Assembly: GCA_038501625.1 (NCBI GenBank)
Contig: JAZAYU010000015.1
Location: forward strand, 3,122,991 to 3,186,990
Reading direction: 5' to 3'
Source: Corbicula japonica
Lineage: Eukaryota > Mollusca > Bivalvia > Venerida > Cyrenidae
DNA length: 64,000 nt
Made by a program: the position numbers and the translations under genes. The notes below the pieces were generated by a model, which searched no databases, was not told where the DNA came from, and saw only the letters and a list, made by a program, of their open reading frames with translations. Shown one piece after another: positions 57,601-64,000 of the stretch (position 1 is the stretch's first letter; each line of letters begins with the position of its first letter).

Positions 57601-60600
57601 TTTTCTCTACCGCTTGTGATCAATAAAATCACAAAACATTAATAAATAAAACAACTAGTCCTCGATAAACAACGCTGAAAATTCCAACCATTTCCAATTA
57701 CCTCCCTTTAAATTGAATATGTAGTGTTTTATAATCCATTATTTATTGTTCTTCGACTTACAGCTTGTCAGGTCTTGGTGTGGTAAATTTTGTTCATGAA
57801 CAATTGAACTTGAAAGCAACTGAGATTAACTAACAAAACACCATTCAAAGCGTACCTGATTTAATGAAAATATGTAAATGAGAATATCAGCATAAAAAGT
57901 AGATACTTTTTAATTTTGTTCAGTATATATTTATTTATATTATACCTCATTTGCATAAGCCCTTCTGTATTTAATATGACGTCATCCAGTCCATAAATCG
58001 CATATTGACCGGCTATCCGGTCCATAATTCTTATATCGACCGTTTTTGATTACTTCAGAATCTAACATAAGAATAATTATCTTATAAAGTGCGGGTCTGT
58101 TGCCTAGTAATATTTAATTTGATTAACAAAAATGGAATAGTAAAAGGCGTGCTTTATATGCCTGATGGCTTGTAAATAATAAAAAATCTGTATGGGATTT
58201 TTTACACACTGAACAAATCAAATTATTATTTAAAAGCAAATTATAGTAAAAATGACAGCAACAAAAGATATGAAAGAATTTAGATTCGGTATAATATAAC
58301 AAATAAAACATGGCATTGAGGGCAATATGCAAGTTTACGGACTGGTTGGTCAGACTGAGGAAGGTATATGGCCCGAAGCGCAGCTGAGGTTTTGTTTTAT
58401 TTGTTAATAATTTTTGAAGTACTACGGTTACACGACGCGTTCATTCAAAACATTGTCAATACAGCGGATGTCTATGCTGGTTGGGTATTTCGATATTTTG
58501 CTTGATAAATTAAGAGTAATCTGAGTAATTTTTACTTCAAAAACTTAACATCTTCATAACAGTTAAAGTAATGCAGTGGAATGCTGCTTAACGAATTCCA
58601 TTTTTTTTAATACAAAACACAATGGCGATATTCAAAATATGTTTGGTAAACAATAAACATTGATAACAAAAGATGGGAGGCCAGAGGTTAGAAATAGGCA
58701 CACTTCATCAGGTAATGTGAAACTTTGCCAAATAGCAGTCATAACTATATAATGCGCAAAAATAATTTTCTCTTATTCTCGATTAGGCTTTGTGACACCC
58801 AACGCAGTTAATGCGATGTAATTTTACATTTTGATAGGTATGACGTACTTTCAGTAGTCATGAATTTAGGACACATTGTAAATTAGAATAATGTAATAAC
58901 TCTTCAACGTGTTACATATAGGGAAGTTTTGCCGATTGTTTTTTATATACATAGTTTAAAAAAAAGTTATTTTGCGCAAGCCGTATGAGCAAAGCATCAC
59001 CCTTTATTGACCCAAGTCTTTAATTGAACAATTACAACTAGACTGGTGAGGAAACCAAACAGATACTTAATGATTTTCTCCATAGATACACGTTGACTGT
59101 TTGAACAGGCAGTGTAGATCCAGATCAGCTGGCACATTTAGCTCTTTGTTTTATATTTATTAGTTTTTTCTGACCAAGATGCGACCAGTGCAGATCCAGA
59201 TCAAATGGCACAAATGTGCTGGATGATCTGGATCTACACCGGTCGCACACATGTGAAAATGTCTTTAATGCGTTTATATTGAGTAAAGGGTAAAGAAAAC
59301 TCTTTATTTTTCAGCAATGTGTGATCCTCCCTGCCTGAACGGCGACTGTATATCACCCAGCACGTGTAAATGCAGCTTTGGCTTCAATGGACACGCCTGT
59401 GACGAGGAAGAACGTATGTACAAGTTTGCACCATTATTAGTTTGCACCTTTAAATCCATTAAATCCTGTATATTTACATGTGCAAGTAATTTGACGGGAT
59501 ACAGACCTGTACCTATCCCGTCAAACTATTACTTGCACATGTAAATAAACATGTACGAGTTTGTACTTGCACCTGTAAATGACTGAGAGTTTACTTGCAC
59601 ATGATAATGTACGAGATCGTACATGCACCTGAAATTGTAAAAGATTGCCCCAAAGTAGGCACTCAGTACTTTCATTTGAAGTTTATTTAAGGAATAAATT
59701 GAATAATAATAATAATTAGAGAACGGTTTAATGTGTCGTTTTGAGCGTTTCCGTTGCTTTAATTAGAGTTATGCACACTTTTATACTGTTTCAGAAACGG
59801 ACGAGACATTACAGTACTGTTACAAGTACAAAGAATGCGGAGGCCAAAAAGCGGACGGATTCAATCTAGGAACCGTCACCAAGGACACGTGCTGCGTTAA
59901 CGGAGGTGGTGCCGCCTGGGGCCGAACCGACCAGACATGCGAAATTTGTCCTGATCTAGGTGTGTAAAACAAATAGCAGCCATGAGACCAAGTTACTACG
60001 TTATGTTTGATACGTAATTTTGTTGACGTATACTAGTGCTTAACCTTGGTTCTCAACTTGATTTATTAAATTTTAATATAACGTAAACTTACAGAGCTTA
60101 TTATATGTAAACTTACAGAGCTTATTGTATGGAACAGCGTTTTACTATTCACACGATTTTTACGGCTCACATTTTCAGAAAGTTCAATAAATTTGTTATG
60201 AAAGTCTTGTGACAACTTAATTAACTCTTTTTCTGTCGCCTTAATATTTTTAAAATTACACACTCACTGTGAATGGTGCTAGTTAATTCACGGTTTCCAC
60301 TCTGACCCATATTTCAGAAAAAAATGTGGTGTCTATTGGCAAGGGAAACCACCGTGTCGAATATGTAAAAACACTTCTGTTTTTATCTCCCTTCTTTTTT
60401 CAGCCGATACTCATAAGCCTGTGTCATCATACTGCGCTAATTTCGGTAAAAGCTACTACAGAACATTTGACGGCAAAGAGTTCGTATTTAGCGGCGCATG
60501 TACATACGTTTTGGCGCACGATCATATGAACAACTGGCACATTTATCTGAAGGTGATCAACTGCCAACCGGACGATCCTTTCTCGCAATGCCGCAAGGTA

Positions 60601-62782
60601 TTATTTTCTGATGTTTGTTATTATGTTTTCGCCTAAATTTTTTTTAATATTCCATTATAAGAATTATTATTATTATCAGTAAGGGTGAAATTCACGAAGG
60701 CCTAAAAGCGGCCTCAAATTTTCAGAACCGTCCAATTTCCATATCATCACATACAGTGATTGCCATAAATAATCTTTATATAATGCTTCGTTTCTTTCCG
60801 AGATAAAATTAAGTGTATAATAGGGATTTTAACTGATAATATTCTGTAACCGGATATCCGTATAATCATTTTGCGGTGATTTTAATTTTTTTATGAATAT
60901 TCTGATAATTAGTTTAGCACTATTTTCTACCCCGGAAAAAGACCAATCACTATTAAAAAAACTTTTTACTGTCCTAAAAGTGATCTTAATAGCGGGATCC
61001 ATTAACCTCAATTCCAGGAACTCAAAATCAACTCTAATGGAGACGAAGTAACAGTAAGGGGTAAACAAGTGTTTGTGGACGATGAGCCCTTCAATGTGAC
61101 ACAAAACAACCCAGTCTCTGTACGGCCTAGTAAGTATGAGGATGATGATTATTATTATAATGATGATGATAAAACTTATTTGTCAACTTATATCACCCTT
61201 AACAGTGTACATGTACCACTTCCCAGTTGAGAATGACGTTATTGAAATGGGGCGCGTCAAGGGAAAATGTTCTTTCTGACAGTGGACGTCAATTCTTGAC
61301 GGTACAAATGGCACGTTACTGTATAGTCAAAACGTGAAAAAATAACATGTTAGTTATGAGGAAATAAAAGATAATTGGGAGATCTTTCCGAATAAGTAAC
61401 AACTGACATGTTACAAAATTTCACAGAAGACACCTTCCCCATAACGAGCACCGATTGGTAGCTCGCTTTGGTGACCCTTTTCAAAAGTCTCTCGCAAATA
61501 GCAAAAACTTCTTAGCCAGTAAATTATAGTTCTAACATTAACTTTTCATGCAATGCTTTTCAGCTATTTCTGCTAACATCGAAGGCGATTTCTTGTTCAT
61601 CAATTTCCAAGGAAAGGACGTCTACGTAAAAACTGACGGAATGACCTCTGTTTACGTTCACATCGATAAAGGAATGCAGCGAGACATGCACGGGTTGTGC
61701 GGTAACGCCAACGACATCGAAGCAGGTAATTTTTTAAAAGCCCGGTTACGCAGTCTGATTAAATTCATCGCCTTATTAAAATCATCTCCTGAAAACCGCT
61801 TCGCTATCAGGATCTGACGACGAGTCACAAAACTTGCTTTATCAAAAAACTTCTGAACCAGCCAAATCGCCTACAAAATTGCAAAAGAACATGATGATCC
61901 CCGTAATTGTTGAAGTTTTCCGGACGTTATATTGTTTATTGTATCTATCCATCACGTAAAGAGTTGACACCGCGCGTAAGGAATATGTGGTTTTTTTTAG
62001 AATTGCTTTAATCTTCAGTGTAATGACATCTTCAGATCATTTTGCGAACGTTATGAATGATGCTTCCTGTATTGACTGTTTCTAAAAATAGATATCGGGG
62101 AAAACCGCTATAGCTTATATACAGTGTTTGCAAACCGTCATCAGATCCAGCATTTTGTTCCAGATCTGACTTCAGTGAGATTGACATTAAACGGGAAGTA
62201 TAATGGGAGTATCTACTTCGGGCGGGCGAGATGGCGGCATCCACTAAAGTTTTATGCTCTCTAACTCGAGAAATACATCCAATCTTCATCAAATTTATAT
62301 GGCCGTAATATCTAGGCAAAGTTCGATAGCCTGCTAGGTTCCTTTACTAAAATATTTTGTTCCAATATAAATTGTATAAAAATATAATTGTTTATAATTT
62401 ACATCATGTTGTGTTATAAAAAGACCATCTACTAAATGCAACTGAAAGCACCAATCACATTTGATGTTACAAGGCTTACTACACATTTGGCAAATCCGCC
62501 AGGCTCTGCTACATTGTTGCAGTCTTATAACGCTTTTGAATCGACCACACTCTGTAAAGATTTAGTAAGATCTATCATTTGCGATATCCACCGCATTGCT
62601 ACATTAGTGCGAGTCCTTAATGAATCCTGACAAATCCGCCACTCCGCTTCTGATAATGCAGGGTCTATAACACAAAACGCAAAATCCGGCAAAACAAAGT
62701 GTTCTTTTACATTTCAGATGACTTTACAGGCAACGCCTTCGATTTTGGTAATTCTCAAGTACAAATCGTTGCAAATGAGCCG
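53998..62782 (+). CDS. Secreted EMI-like / EGF / eight-Cys / von Willebrand factor D protein (partial, first nine exons)
   Basis: Exons: 53998-54065, 56082-56282, 57261-57322, 59315-59413, 59795-59959, 60404-60597, 61018-61129, 61564-61725, 62718-62782; all GT-AG, 1,128 nt in frame, 376 residues and open at the right. Residues 1-22 are a signal peptide. Residues 24-110 resemble an EMI domain (NHWCMEQ at the start, AVCCAGWNGTACDE at the end). Residues 112-140 form an EGF-like domain with CDPPCLNGDC and CKCSFGFNGHAC. Residues 150-196 form an eight-cysteine module (TCCVNGGGAAWG and CEICP) like TB domains. From 209 a VWD domain follows: CANFGKSYYRTFDGKEF, then the GLCGN.ND calcium-site motif at about 344-352. 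The order recalls SCO-spondin, mucin or zonadhesin-type matrix proteins, but I cannot assign an orthologue. Most internal boundaries are phase 1, which allows domain shuffling. Confidence 0.85.
54520..54616 (+). repeat. (ATA)n microsatellite in intron 1
   Basis: About 30 ATA units interrupted by aaaataaaaatgatgatg. Sequence from 54617 to 55700 in this intron shows no feature. Confidence 0.9.
55707..55949. mobile_element. Foldback element with 78-bp arms in intron 1
   Basis: The left arm aaggtatcgcaaacattgca to ggggaaatacttattg pairs with the right arm caataagtatttcccc to tgcaatgtttgcgacctctt. About 85 bp of unrelated loop lies between. No target duplication was identified. Confidence 0.8.
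56531..56854. mobile_element. Foldback element with 155-bp palindrome, copy 2
   Basis: Shares its start (ccccatgtagaatgagtcac), internal gacgtca sites, the word ggtatgcaagaaaaagtat, the palindrome centre aactcggcagagcctcgtt and the end atgatacttat with 41305-41640. The roughly 70-bp stem arms between centre and end are different sequence, yet still pair with each other (56698-56852). It lies in intron 2 of the EMI/VWD gene. The remaining intron shows no feature. Confidence 0.8.
59067..59293. mobile_element. Diverged piggyBac-like MITE adjoining exon 4 of the EMI/VWD gene
   Basis: Two hairpins of the gatccagatcag type with decayed ends (ttaatgattttctccatag and gagtaaaggg). It is the only copy of this family right of 33 kb. 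It ends 22 bp before the exon at 59315, leaving only the pyrimidine tract and AG outside it. Intron 3 (57323-59066) otherwise shows no feature. Confidence 0.72.
59472..59547. repeat. Palindrome in intron 4 of the EMI/VWD gene
   Basis: Arms atttacatgtgcaagtaatt-tgacgggata and tatcccgtca-aactattactt-gcacatgtaaat flank a 10-base loop. Shorter tttacttgcac motifs follow to 59640. Confidence 0.8.
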
Positions 62783-64000
62783 GTAAGAAAGAGATTTTAC
62801 TGTTGTTACATTTATTCATTGAAAGTGACTTTCCATAAATTATGTAACATTATTGATAAAAAGAAACGGTTTTTGCATAAATTGTTAGAATTTATACCGC
62901 TACAGACAGAAACACAAAAGGTAGAAATTCAACCCGTAAACTTATTTTACCTGGATAAAGTTAATAAGTACGAAATGTATTTTTCACCGCGAGAGATGCA
63001 AATTAGATTGATATATTATGCGTACGCATGCGCAGGCTAACATACAGGGAACGAAATAATTTCGACCCGCCAGAGTTCAAACAATTAACCCATTCAGAAC
63101 AAGAAAAAGTAAAACAGTAACTTACTGTTTTACAGACGGTCTATTATTCAGAGACAACTGAACAATTTCTCATAGAATTGTATTGCAATATCTAGCTTAT
63201 TTGTTGATTTGTTTCAATGAAATTTTGAAAGAAAGCAATCCAATATGCATTCTGATTTCAAACCTTCCCTATCAATATCACACTTGTTCTTACAAATTTT
63301 CATTATTTTCACTTTTAATAGTGTTTTCACCACATGTTATTTGCCTATCAAGTATGATACATGTATGTTTTGTTGATTTTGAAGAACAATTCAATATTCT
63401 ATGAATTTTATGATTTTTAACCACTACTATGGGTTTCAATTACCATACCCTTTAGAATACAACTTCTTCCCCAATGCTTTTGTAATAAAAGTGTTTACAA
63501 AATATATAATTTAAAAACATATCAATTTACCACAGAATTGACAAAAGTGATATTATGTCTTGAAGACATTCAGGCATCCTCTAGTTCAGGTGAACTTAAC
63601 TTAAGTCTTTGGAACCTTTTTTTACATGATAGGATAATCTTTTTAAGACTTATTTTCTGGAATTTCTTACTGAATAGCTCATGATTGGACAAAAACATGA
63701 AAGTGTGTTTCATTCTGTTAAATAATCTTAAAAATAATTCTTTATTTACAGAAAGTTTCATATATTTATGTAAAATATCCAATACACTATATATTGTGAA
63801 TTTCCAGAGAAATATTTAATAATAAAACTAATACATGCTAAATTACCTCCAAATAATTCATTTTTATTTATTGAACACACTCCAAGCATCTCATCCCAAT
63901 CACAAACCACAATGCAGTTGGTACTCAGAGCGAATAATAGCAACACAATTAACCTTTGTATCAATTTTGAATTTTCAAAGGGAGGTAATTTGAAAAATGG
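62783..64000 (+). other. Downstream intron sequence of the EMI/VWD gene
   Basis: AT-rich sequence after the donor at 62783 (gtaaga). No further exon is recognised before the edge, so the rest of the VWD domain and the following cysteine-rich regions must lie to the right. Confidence 0.55.

Overview
The window is animal nuclear DNA: AT-rich, with GT-AG introns, long introns crowded with short inverted-repeat transposons, and metazoan proteins. The dense hairpin MITEs, tRNA-derived SINEs and satellite-like repeats fit a marine bivalve mollusc best; I infer the group and cannot name the species. No CRISPR array, rRNA gene or prokaryotic operon is present.

Layout. (1) 1122-24856, plus strand: the 3' fourteen exons of MED1, the nuclear-receptor-binding subunit of Mediator. 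The frame is continuous through all fourteen exons (6,329 nt, 2,108 residues plus stop); the N-terminal exons lie left of the window. Introns hold a 32-bp minisatellite, a 57-bp minisatellite that has copied a splice donor, a 1.74-kb terminal-inverted-repeat element carrying a SINE, an 1108-bp hAT-type element and many MITEs. (2) 24857-33244: gene-free DNA packed with a TTAA-flanked, piggyBac-like MITE family made of two hairpins. (3) 33245-37500 and 40293-45030: a direct segmental duplication. Each copy carries an intact three-exon minus-strand gene (34589-36973 and 42273-44597) for a basic 196-residue protein I do not recognise; both have a TGACGTCA site exactly 85 bp from the ATG. The spacer holds G-rich minisatellites. 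(4) 45031-53997: no gene found; a LINE 3' end, a mariner transposase relic, a SINE and small MITEs. (5) 53998-62782, plus strand: the first nine exons of a secreted EMI-like / EGF / eight-cysteine / von Willebrand factor D protein (376 residues, open at the right), with a TATA box at 53824.

The genes do not form a pathway. MED1 is a transcription coactivator, the duplicated genes look like nuclear proteins with a possible CREB-type promoter input, and the last gene is extracellular matrix or secretory. The best candidates for undescribed biology are the duplicated gene pair, the foldback elements whose loops and ends are conserved while the stems differ, and the nested-palindrome MITE family. 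All exon boundaries were set by eye from splice sites, frame and, for MED1, protein similarity.
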